Counted from the first letter of the stretch, positions 30,202 through 40,526 are shown. The stretch is DNA of 64,000 bases from Diacronema lutheri (GCA_019448385.1 JAGTXO010000002.1:620001-684000); one strand, 5' to 3'. The notes: generated by a model not told the origin, from the sequence alone. Numbers and translations are program-made.

Positions 30202-33200
30202 TCACGGCCCGCGCAGCTCGAGCGCCTTCTTGTAGATGTTGCGCGCGGCGTTGAAGTCACGGTCAAAAATGGTTCGGCACCACGCGCAGCGCACGAGCGT
30301 CTTGACGACGCGGTTGGTCATCGGGCTCGACGGGTCGTGCTTGCGCACGCGGACCTGCCGGCGCGTCTTGGTGAAGAAGTCGCAGCAGCTCTTGCCGTCG
30401 CACTTGCTGCAGTCCTGCGACGTGTAGCTCTCGTCGATGAAGCCGATCGTGTAGCCGCGCGCGCGGAAGGCGTCGACGATGCCCATCGTCTGCGACGGCA
30501 TCTTGCCGCGCTCGTGCCACTTGCCAAACTTGGGGTAGTGCAGCTGCAGACTCCAGTCGCCGACCGCGATCACGACCTCGCCCGGCCCGCCGTACGTCGC
30601 CGCGAACGCGTCGACCATCCTGCTGTGCGCGCGCTGGTGGTTAGAATAGGCGTGCATGCGGCGCGTGCGGAACCACTCGTGCCCGTACGCGCCTCGCAGC
30701 AGCTCGCGCGCCTCGCGGCGCTCGTCCTCGTTGAGCAGCGGCGCGCCGTGGCCGTCGCGGCCCGCGAGCGCCTCCTCGAGCTGCGCGATCGAGCGGCGCT
30801 GCGGGTCGCCGCGCACGACCGTCATCTTCTTGCGCCGCAGCATCCGCTCCGTCGCGCGGCGCTCGCCGGCGAGCCGCCGGTGCCGCGCCGCCGACCAGCT
30901 GAGCGTGCGCGGACGCGTCGCGCCGAACAGCGCGCACGCCCACGCGAAGAAGAGCTTGTTCTTGAACGGGTCGAACACGACGATCTGCTCGGGCGTGTAG
31001 CGGCGCAGCGTCTCGCGGTCGAGGTAGTCGGTGCGCCCGAGCTCGTCGCGCCCGCCAAGGCGACTCGCGAGCGGCGCGTCGCACGTGCGCAGGACGGACG
31101 CGGCCTTGCCGTCCGTCTGGATCGACGAGACGTGGCCACCCGCGCGGTTGGCGCGCCGGAGCGCGCGCGACACGTCCATCTTGAACACCACGTTGAAGAT
31201 GCGCGTGCGGTTGCTGCCTGCGGTGATCGGCCGCCCCGCGTCGCTGCCTCTGCCAAACGCCCGCTCAAAGTCCTCGGTGCAGCGCAGCCACTGCTGGAGG
31301 AATTCGGCGTCGATGCGGAGGAAGTGGCCGACGATGAGGCTCTTCTTGCCCGGAAGGCGCTTCGGGCCGATCGGCTTGTCGCCGTTGGCCTGCCGCGCGG
31401 CGTCGAGCACGCGGAGCATCGCCCTGTACCCGTCGCCCACGTTGTTGCTCTCGCCCGGCGGGCGATTGAGGTACCAACCCATGTTGTGGTCGCCATCGTA
31501 GTCGGCGTCAAAGAGCTCCCAAGCGGGCAGCACTTCGCGCAGCAGGTCGTCGTCGTCGCGCAGCGCCGCGGGCAGCGACGCGTCGTCGATCTGGCCGCGC
31601 CAGATGAGCCGCGTGCAGCGGCGGCGCGCGTGCCGCATCGTCTGTGCGGACAGCGCGCCGTTGCCGGCCGGCGGCGCGGCGAGCCCAGCCGCAGCAACCT
31701 GCTCGGCGCGCGTGGCCCTCGCGAGGTGCACCTTGACGAGCGCCTCGAGCGCGCCGTACAGGCCCGACGTGCGCACGTGGTTCACGTAGTTGGTCGTGAG
31801 CTGCGCGGCGAGGAAGTTAAGCGGCGGTTTCATGTACGCGACCTCGATCGGCCCGCCCGCCGCGAGCACGGCGTGGTGCGCGCCGGCAAAGTCCGCGAGG
31901 TCAGCGCCGAGCTGGCCGTGCTGCGGATGCGCGCCTGCCGCGTTTGCCCTCCGCGTCACGGCCCAGATGACCGCCCTCCAGTAGGACTCCGTCCACACGG
32001 CGGGCAGCTCCTCGCCGGAGCGCAGCGCGCGCTCGGCAAAGTCGACGCCGACCTCGATCGCGAGCGCGGCGATGCGGTCAAATTTGACCGCTAAGTCCTG
32101 CAGGCGCTGTAGGTAGGCGGGGCGCACGATGGTCTTCAGCTGCAGCTTGATGGACTGGGCGCGGTCCGCGTCGTCGAGCGCGTTCGTCCGCTGCGTGGCG
32201 CGCACGTGCCGCCGCCGCTTCCGCGGTGGCCCGCCATCGCCACGCCCGCCACCGCCGCCGCCGGCGCCGCCACCGCCGCCACCGGCGCCGCGTCCGCCGC
32301 GTCCGCCACGCCCGCCACGCCCGCCGCGCCCGCCGCCGCGCCCGCCGCCGCGCCCGCCGCCGCGCCCGCCGCCGCGCCCGCCGCCGCGCCCGCCGCCGCG
32401 CCCGCCACCGCCGTCGCCGCTGTCGGAGTCAGAGTCCGAGCCCGCGTAGAGGGATTCGCCCGAGGAGGAGGCGTCAGAGGAGGCGTCAGCGCAGCTGGTC
32501 GCACCGGTGGCTGCACGGCTCGCGCGCTCATCGCCGCCCGTGGCAGCGCAGCCGTGCGCGCAGCGCGCACCGCACGCGCGGCGCAACGGCATGCGCGGCG
32601 CACGCGCGCCCGCCGTTGCGTGTGCGTCGGCAGCAGCGGCGGGCGGCAGCGGCGAGCGGTCGGCGCGAGCTGCGCCGGCGCGCGCCTCCGCCTCGCCGCC
32701 GTCGGCGCACGCTCGTAACGCGCCCGGCTCGCACTCGCCACACACTTCGGCCTCGGCGTGCGGCGCGGGCTCGGCGGCAGGCGGCGCGGCGGCCGGCAGC
32801 GGCGCGGCGGGCGCGGGCAGCGCGGCGGCGGCGCTGCGCGCAGCGTCGGAAGCGCGCGCAGCCGCCGCCGCCGCGAGCTGCACGGCAGTGCGCATGCGTG
32901 GCTGGCCCATCTCGTCGCAGTTCTTGGCGTACAACTTGTCCTGCTCGGCGAGGTGGGCCATCACCATGTCGGTCCTGTGCGCGCCGACGTAATGCTCCAG
33001 CCGCTCGATCCCGCCTTGGTAGAGGTAGCGCCGAAAGTCGCATCGCGGCTCGGAGAGGAGGAACGGCGGCCAAACGCGCGGCGGTTGCTCGCGCGGCGGC
33101 ACGCGCGAGCGCGAATCGCAGCGCGACCCGCGTCCGCCGGCGGCGTGTGGAGGCTCGCACGCGCCGTACTGCGCGCACGGCTCGGGCGCGGGCGCGGACG

Positions 33201-34590
33201 CCTCGTCGCTCGCTCGCGCGCAAGCGTCCGCGCCGCGCGCAGGCTCGTGGCGGCGGCGGCCGCCGCCGAGCATCGCGAGGGCGGCGGTGTGCAGCCGCGT
33301 CGTCGCCCACACCTGCGCCAACGCGCTGGCAGCCGCGATCGCGCCGTCGCGTGAAACGCCTCCAGCGAGCGCCCACTCGCACGCGGCGCGCGCGCTCAGC
33401 TTGGCAAGCACGGCGAGCCCGGCGGCGATTGGCGGGAGCGCGACGGCCGCGCAGCGGCCGGCCATGCACGCGCTTGAGCACGCCAGCCCTGCGCGGCACA
33501 GCGCGAGCGCTGTAGCGCGCGCGCCGCGCGCAGGCTCGTGGCGGCGGCGGCGGCCGCCGCCGAGCATCGCGAGGGCGGCGGTGTGCAGCCGCGTCGTCGC
33601 CCACACCTGCGCCAACGCGCTGGCAGCCGCGATCGCGCCGTCGCGTAAAACGCCTCCAGCGAGCGCCCACTCGCACGCGGCGCGCGCGCTCAGCTTGGCA
33701 AGCAAGGCGAGCTCGGCGGCGATTGGCGGGAGCGCGACGGCCGCGCAGCGGCCGGCCATGCACGCGCTTGGGCACGCCAGGCCTGCGCAGCACAGCGCGA
33801 GCGCAGCAGCGCGCGCGCCGCGCGCAGGCTCGTGGCGGCGGCGGCGGCCGCCGCCGAGCATCGCGCGGGCGGCGGTGTGCAGCCGCGTCGTCGCCCACAC
33901 CTGCGCCAACGCGCTGGCAGCCGCGATCGCGCCGTCGCGTGAAACGCCTCCAGCGAGCGCCCACTCGCACGCGGCGCGCGCGCTCAGCTTGGCAAGCACG
34001 GCGAGCCCGGCGGCGATTGGCGGGAGCGCGACGGCCGCGCAGCGGCCGGCCATGCACGCGCTTGGGCACGCCAGGCCTGCGCAGCACAGCGCGAGCGCAG
34101 CAGCGCGCGCGCCGCGCGCCGCTCGCGCGCGCAGCGGCACGCGCGCGCTCGTGCAGAGCCGGCGGTGGCAGAGCCGCCTCGCCCGCCGCCGCGCTGCGAG
34201 CGCCTCCTGCCGGCGCTCCCGCCGGCTGCGTCGGCGCTCGTGCACGATCGACGCGAACGGCGACGGCGGCGGCCGCGACGCCTGCGCCGTGCGGCGCGCG
34301 CCGCCGTCGGGCGGCGCGTACGGGCGGCCGTCCTTGGCGTCGGCGAGCAGAGCGGAGGATGCGGATCGCGCCACGATGCCGCCGACGTTGCGCAGGCTCG
34401 GAACGACGGTGCCGCCGGCGAGCATGTCGGCGGGCCGCAGCGCGACGGCTGAGACGGCGTCGGCGAGAGGCGAGGCCGAAGACGAAGACGCGGAGAGGGC
34501 GAGCGGCGCGGTGTCGAGCAGCCCTGTGCCGCGCGCCGCGCCAAAGCAGGCGGCGATGGCGAGCGTGACGGGCACGAGCCGCGCCGTCAT
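30202..34590 (-). CDS. Fanzor1-type RNA-guided nuclease (TnpB homologue)
   Basis: An open frame of 1462 residues from ATG 34590. The frame stays open further upstream to 35214 but without support. Core of about 670 residues from KRRRHVRA (near 790). Landmarks: HVSSIQTDGKAASVL, RuvC-I IVVFDPFKNKLFF (Asp1207), the RuvC-II region VVIAVGDWS with no Glu at the canonical site, then GFIDESYTSQDCSKC (Glu1387), CAWC of the zinc ribbon and RuvC-III FDRDFNAARNI (Asp1445). Fanzors are eukaryotic TnpB relatives that cleave DNA guided by an element-encoded RNA, with an alternative Glu about 45 residues after the lost one; here the spacing is about 43. The N-terminus has a signal-like start, three repeats of about 97 residues and an RGG-rich linker at 740-790. 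Introns in the N-terminal half are possible. Confidence 0.85.
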   Translation of the reverse strand: MTARLVPVTLAIAACFGAARGTGLLDTAPLALSASSSSASPLADAVSAVALRPADMLAGGTVVPSLRNVGGIVARSASSALLADAKDGRPYAPPDGGARRTAQASRPPPSPFASIVHERRRSRRERRQEALAARRRARRLCHRRLCTSARVPLRARAARGARAAALALCCAGLACPSACMAGRCAAVALPPIAAGLAVLAKLSARAACEWALAGGVSRDGAIAAASALAQVWATTRLHTAARAMLGGGRRRRHEPARGARAAALALCCAGLACPSACMAGRCAAVALPPIAAELALLAKLSARAACEWALAGGVLRDGAIAAASALAQVWATTRLHTAALAMLGGGRRRRHEPARGARATALALCRAGLACSSACMAGRCAAVALPPIAAGLAVLAKLSARAACEWALAGGVSRDGAIAAASALAQVWATTRLHTAALAMLGGGRRRHEPARGADACARASDEASAPAPEPCAQYGACEPPHAAGGRGSRCDSRSRVPPREQPPRVWPPFLLSEPRCDFRRYLYQGGIERLEHYVGAHRTDMVMAHLAEQDKLYAKNCDEMGQPRMRTAVQLAAAAAARASDAARSAAAALPAPAAPLPAAAPPAAEPAPHAEAEVCGECEPGALRACADGGEAEARAGAARADRSPLPPAAAADAHATAGARAPRMPLRRACGARCAHGCAATGGDERASRAATGATSCADASSDASSSGESLYAGSDSDSDSGDGGGGRGGGRGGGRGGGRGGGRGGGRGGGRGGRGGRGGRGGRGAGGGGGGAGGGGGGRGDGGPPRKRRRHVRATQRTNALDDADRAQSIKLQLKTIVRPAYLQRLQDLAVKFDRIAALAIEVGVDFAERALRSGEELPAVWTESYWRAVIWAVTRRANAAGAHPQHGQLGADLADFAGAHHAVLAAGGPIEVAYMKPPLNFLAAQLTTNYVNHVRTSGLYGALEALVKVHLARATRAEQVAAAGLAAPPAGNGALSAQTMRHARRRCTRLIWRGQIDDASLPAALRDDDDLLREVLPAWELFDADYDGDHNMGWYLNRPPGESNNVGDGYRAMLRVLDAARQANGDKPIGPKRLPGKKSLIVGHFLRIDAEFLQQWLRCTEDFERAFGRGSDAGRPITAGSNRTRIFNVVFKMDVSRALRRANRAGGHVSSIQTDGKAASVLRTCDAPLASRLGGRDELGRTDYLDRETLRRYTPEQIVVFDPFKNKLFFAWACALFGATRPRTLSWSAARHRRLAGERRATERMLRRKKMTVVRGDPQRRSIAQLEEALAGRDGHGAPLLNEDERREARELLRGAYGHEWFRTRRMHAYSNHQRAHSRMVDAFAATYGGPGEVVIAVGDWSLQLHYPKFGKWHERGKMPSQTMGIVDAFRARGYTIGFIDESYTSQDCSKCDGKSCCDFFTKTRRQVRVRKHDPSSPMTNRVVKTLVRCAWCRTIFDRDFNAARNIYKKALELRGP
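33232..34115 (-). repeat. Three tandem repeats of about 291-294 bp in the Fanzor N-terminus
   Basis: Equivalent points (AGGCTCGTGGCGGCGGCGG) at 33241, 33532 and 33826 give periods of 291 and 294 bp, both multiples of three. Units differ at only a few positions. Each encodes an Ala/Leu-rich segment containing AACEWALAGGV and AAASALAQVWATTRLHTAA. The repeat is young and in frame. Confidence 0.9.
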
Positions 34591-36103
34591 GGTCGAGCGC
34601 CGCCGAACTGGGTGGATGGCGGCGGCGGCGGGTCGAACACACAGCGCGCCGCAAGTCCGGACGGTTTGAGTGTGCGTCCGGCGGATGTACGAGGCCGGTT
34701 CGAGTGTGCGTCGAGTCGGAACAGTGGAGCGTGCCGCCGCCCCGCTTGCCGAAAGCGCGTCCGCGCGGCGATACTCACGATGCGGTCGACCGCGCACGCG
34801 CGCCGAGCGCCCGGGCATGGTCTCAGTGCTGCCAACCGACTCGGGCGTGGACGCACACTCGTACGAGTATGCGGCCGCGCCCGAGTCGTACGTTAGCCGG
34901 ACGGGGCAATGTCCGGGCCCAGACGCAGGCCGAACATTGCGTCTGGGCCCAGGAGTTTGGACGGGGCAATGTCCGGGCCCAGACGCAGGCCGAACTCGTG
35001 GGCACCGGTGTATGTGCTTTGCGATGCGCCCATTGGTGTGCCCGCCGGTGAAGAGCGAGACGCCCAGCTTGATGAGCTTCATCTCACCCGTCCGAGGGTC
35101 GACCCACGGACGATGCCGTTTCCGATGTTCGCCGTGGCAAAGGCATAGAGCTGGCCGTGCATGGCCTGGATGGTCACCGTGCCGAGCTGGCAATGCTTCG
35201 GGCTGAGGCCGCACGCGACGCTGTGCAAGCTCGGGCCCTCGGCGGAACTACACGGGACGTGGCCTGATCGGCCAGCGCCATCCCGACCCCACCACCGTCC
35301 TCCCTGCTCGTCGGTGTGTAGACGTTGAGGAGGCGGCACGCCCTCAAGCGTGCCACGGTGTCGCAGCGCGTACGCCCGCACTTCACGCCCCGCGTCGTCT
35401 TGGCCTCCGGCGCCGGCGGCCGCCATCCTCGTGGCCTTTCCCGCCCAGAAACAACAGCTCCTGAACGCAGGCGCAGATTGACGGCGAGAAAGCAGACGAG
35501 GAACGCGCATTTCAACGCCGAGGGTCGCAAGCGGATCCACATGGTGCGCGCGCACATCGGCAAGCTCATGCTCTCGTCAAATTGCGGCAGGCAGCTGGAC
35601 GGCATGAGAAGTCGGCACGGTTGCCGCCGGCTGACGTGGCAACGTGCTGGAACGCGAACTTTGACACGCTCGCGCGCGTGTGCTCGACCCTCTTTGCGCC
35701 CCGGTGCGTCACAGGCGTGGCAGCGTCGCTGGCACGCCACCATCCTGCCACTCGCACGGCGAGTGGGTTGGGGTAGGTCCTCGCCAGGCGCAACGGACAA
35801 GAGCAGCTTTCGCGACGCCGTAGCCGGGCGTCGTCCGCTGAACCGCATCGCAGGGCTCGGCGTTGACGCCTTCGGCATCCACCCCTCCCACGCGAGGGCT
35901 TGCTATCGGCTGACTCGCCACGCGAAGGCTTGCTATCGCCGAGCGCGATGGCGAGCCCTCGCGCGCGCCCCGCCGGCGCGGCGGCCCACGATGTGCGCGG
36001 TCGCATCGCGTGTGCTGCAACTTCCGCGTCGAGTGCGTCGATGTGCGCCTCCACGGCCGCCGATTCCGATTTGAGCGCCCGGCACCGACCACGCGCCGGC
36101 CGC
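34591..36103. other. 5' flank of Fanzor gene, no supported gene
   Basis: 1.5 kb with no coherent protein. The frame upstream of the Fanzor ATG contains VDPRTGEMKLIKLGV around 35070-35115. An adjacent minus frame at about 35115-35200 reads TVTIQAMHGQLYAFATANIG. The two would join if the frame shifted near 35110, suggesting a broken gene. Short tandem hairpins lie at 34897-34995. From 35200 to 36100 only GC-rich chimeric frames and an internal duplication (GGCTTGCTATCG twice near 35900-35940) are visible. Confidence 0.5.
34899..34995. repeat. 37-nt direct repeats with hairpins upstream of Fanzor gene
   Basis: A 37-nt sequence at 34899-34935 recurs at 34959-34995 (spacing 60). It includes the hairpin CCGGAC/GTCCGG with GGGGCAAT loop. 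The first copy also forms a 13-bp stem GGGCCCAGACGCA (34915-34927) with 34938-34950. Confidence 0.85.
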
Positions 36104-37437
36104 TTACGTCGTCATAGCAGGCGAGCGCCCGGCCTTTACGAATTCTGCGGGCCACCCCCCCCCCCCCCCCCCCCTTCCACCCCCCCCCCCCCCCTCTTCC
36201 TTGCGCGCGCGCTTCTCCGGTCGAGACGCACCGAGCTCCTCATCGCTCGGCCGCGCGCTGCCAAGCGCCGCGACAACACCGTCCTTGATCTGGTCGAGCG
36301 ACCTGTTGTTTTGGAGCACGCACAGCGTGGTCGCGAGCTTGCGCGTGTTTGCCTTATTGAGCCCCCGCACATGCACAGCTCCGCCCTCTTTCGCAAGCTG
36401 CAGCAGCTCGTCGGTTCGTGCGCTGACGGTGGGAGCGCGGGCTGCTGCAGCTGGCACCGCAGCGGTAGGCAGCGCGGAGACGCCGTGCATGGCTCCTGGA
36501 AAGAGCCGGGGCGCGGAAGCGTAGTAGGGCGGCTGCGCAAAGGCACATGCGTGTGCGCAGCCTGCACTCGTTTCGCGACGGGAGGGGATTGGGGCGGCGC
36601 GATCAGGGCAAGGCCCCCTCGCGCTCGAGGCGCAAAAGGCGCGCGTGAACTGGAGAAGCGACGGCGTTCGAGCGTACCTGCTGTGGGAGGACGCACAGAG
36701 CGCGCGAGGACAGGCGTCAGGTGCTGGCGCTGAAACTCGAGCGCGAGTAGCGACGCGGGCCCGGCCGCGGCCGGCGCGCCCTCCTCTGATTCTGCACACG
36801 GCAAACGCGGGAGCACAAGGCGAGGGGGCGCGCTGGTGAGCAGCGTGTGGCAGGAGTGCTCGCAGCGGCGTGTGCCCGCACCTGCCCGCGCCGCTTCGCG
36901 TGATGACCTGCCCGTCACGGCCGCGTCGATGGACGCAGCAGCATGCTGCTCCGAGGCCGCGCGCGAGATGCTGCGGAAGGCACCGGCCGATGGGATGCTG
37001 ATTTCCGGCGGCACGCCAGCGCCAGCGGGCTGTGAGTAACGCTGCAACAACGCGGAGGTGTAGTGCGCCTGCGCCGCCTTGAACACGGCGCCCTCGTTCG
37101 TCGATCCACAGGTGTAGATTGCGGTCGCCAGGCATTCCACCGCAAGCGCGCGCTCCGCTCGCGACGGATATCGCGGCTCGACAGCGTTGGTACTGGATTG
37201 GAAGAGGTGGCCCTGCGCGGCTTTTGCGTGCAGGCTCTGCTTGCCGGCGCGCGGCTGCTGCGAGGGCGGCGGCGACTGCTGCGAGAACGGGCTCTGCTGC
37301 TGCGAGGGCGGCTGCGGCGATTCGGATGAGAGCGGCGATGCCTGCAACGCCGCAAGCCTCATGTGCGCCCGCGCCTCCACGAGCTCGTCAAACTCGCGCC
37401 GCGCCGCACGATTGTCCGGCTCGTACTTCCAGCCCAT
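36104..37437 (-). CDS. Unrecognised Gln/Ser-rich protein, possibly element-borne
   Basis: Exons 36882..37437 and 36104..36495 (donor AG/GTGCGG, acceptor TTTCCAG) give about 315 residues from ATG 37437 (MGWKYEPDNRAARREFDEL). The middle is Gln/Pro/Ser-rich. Then comes AERALAVECLATAIYTCGST, a helical segment, and, after the splice, TVSARTDELLQLAKEGGAVH followed by RGLNKANTRKLATTL. The C-terminus is basic then Gly-rich. I recognise no family. The same frame continues upstream through a single TAA at 37498 into the transposase-like gene, so this may be its C-terminal half cut off by a nonsense change rather than a separate gene. The intron carries the usual GTGCG donor. Confidence 0.45.
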
Positions 37438-37497
37438 CGGCTCGTAGTGGGCGTGGTCCGCGCCAATGCCACCCGCAGGATCGGCAAAAGACGCCAC

Positions 37498-40100
37498 TTA
37501 AAGCTCATTGAAGGCGTACGCGAGGCCGTCCATTGCCATGACCGCAGGCGGCGGGAACGGGTCGTGCAAGCAGCCGCGCGAGACGCATGACCTCAAAGAG
37601 GCGAGCGACTCGAAGGTGTCGAGAACACGGCCAGACCCCTTTCCCTTGGAGGGGCGCACAGGCGACAAAGTGGGCTGCTCCTCCGTGAAGATCGTCCACT
37701 TAAGCTCGAGCGCGTCCAGCTGCGCCGCAGCCTCAGTCGGCATCCGGACCGCACCATTACTTCTGTACTTGCAAAGGTTGGACAGCACAGACGCCTTCGC
37801 CGTTGCCACGTCGCTGCGCGCCTGCAGAGCCACGTGCTGCGCGACGGCATCGACGTCCGGCATCTGCGCTTCGAATAGCGCGGCGGCGAGGTCCCGCTTG
37901 AAGGCGGTCGCGTACTCTTGGTTGGCGACGTGGAGCGTGTCACCGGTGCGCTTGCAAGCGTGGAAGGGGTGGAGCAAAGGGCGCCGCGTGACGTTGTCGA
38001 AGAGGTCGACCAGGACGTGCTGGCTCAGCTGCGCCTGCGTGCACCTAAGGCAGCACAAGTCTGGGTACCACACCGTGACGCCCGCCAACGTGCCCATGCG
38101 CTCGAAGCGCGCGCGTAGCCGGAGGAGCGCGGCGAGAAGCTCTCCCTCCGACGTGCATAACAACTGTGCGGATGTTGTCCGGTGTGATGGGCGAGTTGAG
38201 CGCATCGACGCGCATGAAGGGAGGCCACTCGCTGCGGTCGGCCCCGACTACGAGCGGCACCGAGCTCGGCAGAAAGTCGTGGAGCGTCGTCTGCCGATGC
38301 TGCGCGCGCCGTGAGCGCTCGGCATGCTGCTCTTGCTCGACAAAGCGCAGGTACTCGCTCTCCGCAAGAGGCCGGCTGAGGAGGATCGACGCCGACAGCT
38401 GCTCTGCAAGCTTCGACATTGCACATGTCGAGATGAAAAAGTGTTGTGCGAGTCGCATCGTGACGGCGCCGACGGCCATGAGCATGATCTCGGCGTATTT
38501 ATGGCGGACAGCAAGAGGCATGTAGTCGGGCTTGTCGAGGAGTGAGCTCAGCGCTGCCTGCGCGCCGCGCGCCTTGCAGTGGATCACCTCGCTGAACAAG
38601 CATATCGTGCTGCCAAAGTCGTAGACAAAGCGGGCGGCCGTCATCGGCGTGCGGCAGATCGATTCGTTGCTCATGCACTTGGGGCACGGGCAGATGATCA
38701 GCTCCGGGTCGCCATCGACGCGGAAGCGCGAGTCCGCGGCGCATTCGGCACGGAAGTAGACGTGCGGCGCGACAATGACGCACCTCATGTGCGGCGGCAT
38801 GGCGAACGCATCGCGCGCCTCAGCTCGCGTCTCTGCTGTCCACCCGCCCGGCGGGTTGTGCAGCAGCGCCGTGACGGCGGGCGCCGGCGGCGTGTAGAAT
38901 GGGCACTCGGGCATAGTCTGCGCCAGCATGGCACGCACAGCCTCCCCAATCAGATTGCCGCCGCGCTGCTCGAGGACAAGCTCTCCGCGCCGCACGCCAG
39001 CGGAGCCGCGAAGCTCGACGAATGGCAATTTGCCGCCGACTTTGAGGCGGAGCGTATCGAGCACCAGGCTCGCCAGCTGCCGCTCTCCGTCGTGCGAGAA
39101 GAGCAGACGCTTGGCGTCAAGCTCGCGCGTCGAGTCGGCAGCGCGAGGGACGGCGGTGGGCGGTGCCGTCAGCGGCCAGGCGGCGAGCCGCCTCGGTGGA
39201 GCGAGCGCCGGCTGCGCGCTCGCCGGCGCGGGCGGCATGCCCGCAGAGGCGGCAGGCGGCACGCCCGCGAACGTCCCACCCGCGTCCGCTGCCGGCGCGT
39301 AGCCCGCCGGCACGGTTGCTGCGGCGCGCGCGGGTGGCGGCAATTCGAGCGCAGGCGGGGAGAGCGCCGGCATTGCCGAGCCGCAGCCGCTCGCCGCGTG
39401 CGAGGCCGACTGCGCAGCCGGCTGCGCGAGCGTCACGCGCGGAAGCGGCGCGCGCGTGGCGGCGTGGTGCTCGGCAATACATGCGGCGCTCCCGTCTCCG
39501 GTCGACTGCGAGTGCTGCTCCGGCAGCTGCGCGGGCTGCGACGCCACTTGACCGCCTACCCTTCCGCCGAAGTGCGCTTGCCGCCGCTGCAACGCAGCGA
39601 CCCTCTTCTGCACGAGGAGCACGCGCTGCGCGTCGGTGAGACTCGACTGCTCGACGACTCGCGTCGGCGGCGCAGGCATCGGCGCGTCGGCGGCGGAGGT
39701 GGCGGCGCCGCCGCCGCCGAAGCCGACGACCGGCAAGTCCATCTGCACGTTGGGGCCGAAGGGGTAGGCGATCTCGTCCCGCGCGGTCTCGTCTTTCCGC
39801 TGAAAGCGCTTCCGACGCTGGTGCTCCTCGTAGAAGAAGCGCTTCTCCATGGGCGCGATGATGCGCTCGGGCCAGCCCACGCCCTCGGTTGTCGCGAATT
39901 TGCCGCACGGCGTGAGGTGGAAGTGCACGTGGACCTTCTCCTCGCCGCCGAGGTGCGCGCAGGCGTAGGCGCACGAAGAAGCTGGACGTATGAAGGAAGC
40001 AGAGACGGCGCAGCGAGCGGGATTCGCGCGCTTCGGCTGGACCTGCGCAAACGAGCGCGCGCGCGCGCGTCGGCGAATGGGCGCGCTCGCGCGCGCGCGC

Positions 40101-40134
<34 letters not shown>

Positions 40135-40411
40135 CGCGCGCACACGTGGTCGGCGTGCGCGCGCGTGAGATTACGGCTTGGCGTAAGAGGGTGTGGCGCG
40201 TGCGAGTCAGGGCTTGCGAGGCAGGAATCAAGGGCAACAAGAGCGCACGAAGGCAGCGGGAGCGCGCGCGCGCCGGGCGCGTGTGACGCGGCGTGAGGGC
40301 GATCGAGAGCGGCGCAGCGGCGCGCGTGCGTGCCTTTGCGCAGATGATGCCCTCCAAGGCAAGCTTGGCGACGTCAAGGTTCGGCGAAATGCCGTACACG
40401 CTGCCGGTCAT
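37498..40411 (-). pseudogene. Transposase-like gene with frameshift (CPKC zinc motif)
   Basis: Proposed exon 1 40334..40411 (26 codons, GC donor AAG/GCACGC) and exon 2 from 40042. Long coding sequence: PCGKFATTEGVGWPERI, a Pro/Ala-rich linker, SRELDAKRLLF-like helical part, MRCVIVAPHVYFRAE, then CPCPKCMSNESIC, FVYDFGSTICLFSEVIHCKA and SPITPDNIRTVV. Here, near 38165-38190, the frame shifts by one base and continues as SEGELLAALLRLRARFERMG, VWYPDLCCLRC and VLVDLFDNVTRRPLLHPFH to a TAA at 37498. The layout (zinc-binding CPxC block followed by an Asp-rich RNase-H-like region) resembles large eukaryotic DNA-transposon proteins of the DUF6729/KDZ kind; the family is tentative. The frameshift and the in-frame stop before 37497 suggest a decayed copy. 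Intron 1 has a C-run. Confidence 0.5.
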
Positions 40412-40426
40412 GCCGCGCCGGCGCTC

Positions 40427-40526
40427 GCACGGGGCCGAGGCTGGACAAACGGAGCGAGCGAAAGGGCGCACGCAACATCAGGCCGAAATCAGGGCGTCGA
40501 CCCTGTGCACGCCGGCAGCGGGAACG
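40427..40526 (+). repeat. Dispersed repeat copy C
   Basis: About 98 nt that I read as identical to the equivalent part of copy B, from GCACGGGGCCGAGG through CCCTGTGCACGCCGGCAGCG to GGGAACG. It lacks the 5' part (ACTAACGACG...) seen in copies A and B. It lies just outside the 5' end of the transposase-like gene and in the same orientation as copy B, 1.2 kb away. Confidence 0.85.

Noticed and set aside
29761-32094. 777-residue plus-strand open frame opposite the Fanzor gene
   Set aside because: The protein is Arg/Ala/Val low complexity with no motif. The minus strand has all Fanzor blocks. Long antisense frames are expected at this GC content.
30646-34600. Reading the Fanzor ORF as a bacterial IS200/IS605 insertion
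   Set aside because: TDG, GDWS and DESYTS blocks and the missing canonical RuvC-II Glu are Fanzor features. GC content and flanks match the nuclear host, and no TnpA is present.
34591-35214. Starting the Fanzor protein at 35214 where the frame opens
   Set aside because: There is no ATG at that point. The added residues are translated hairpin repeats and a fragment of another protein. The ATG at 34590 is the first with plausible downstream sequence.
35325-36074. Open frames on both strands between the Fanzor flank and the Gln-rich gene
   Set aside because: All are chimeric low-complexity peptides, none with a consistent conserved segment.
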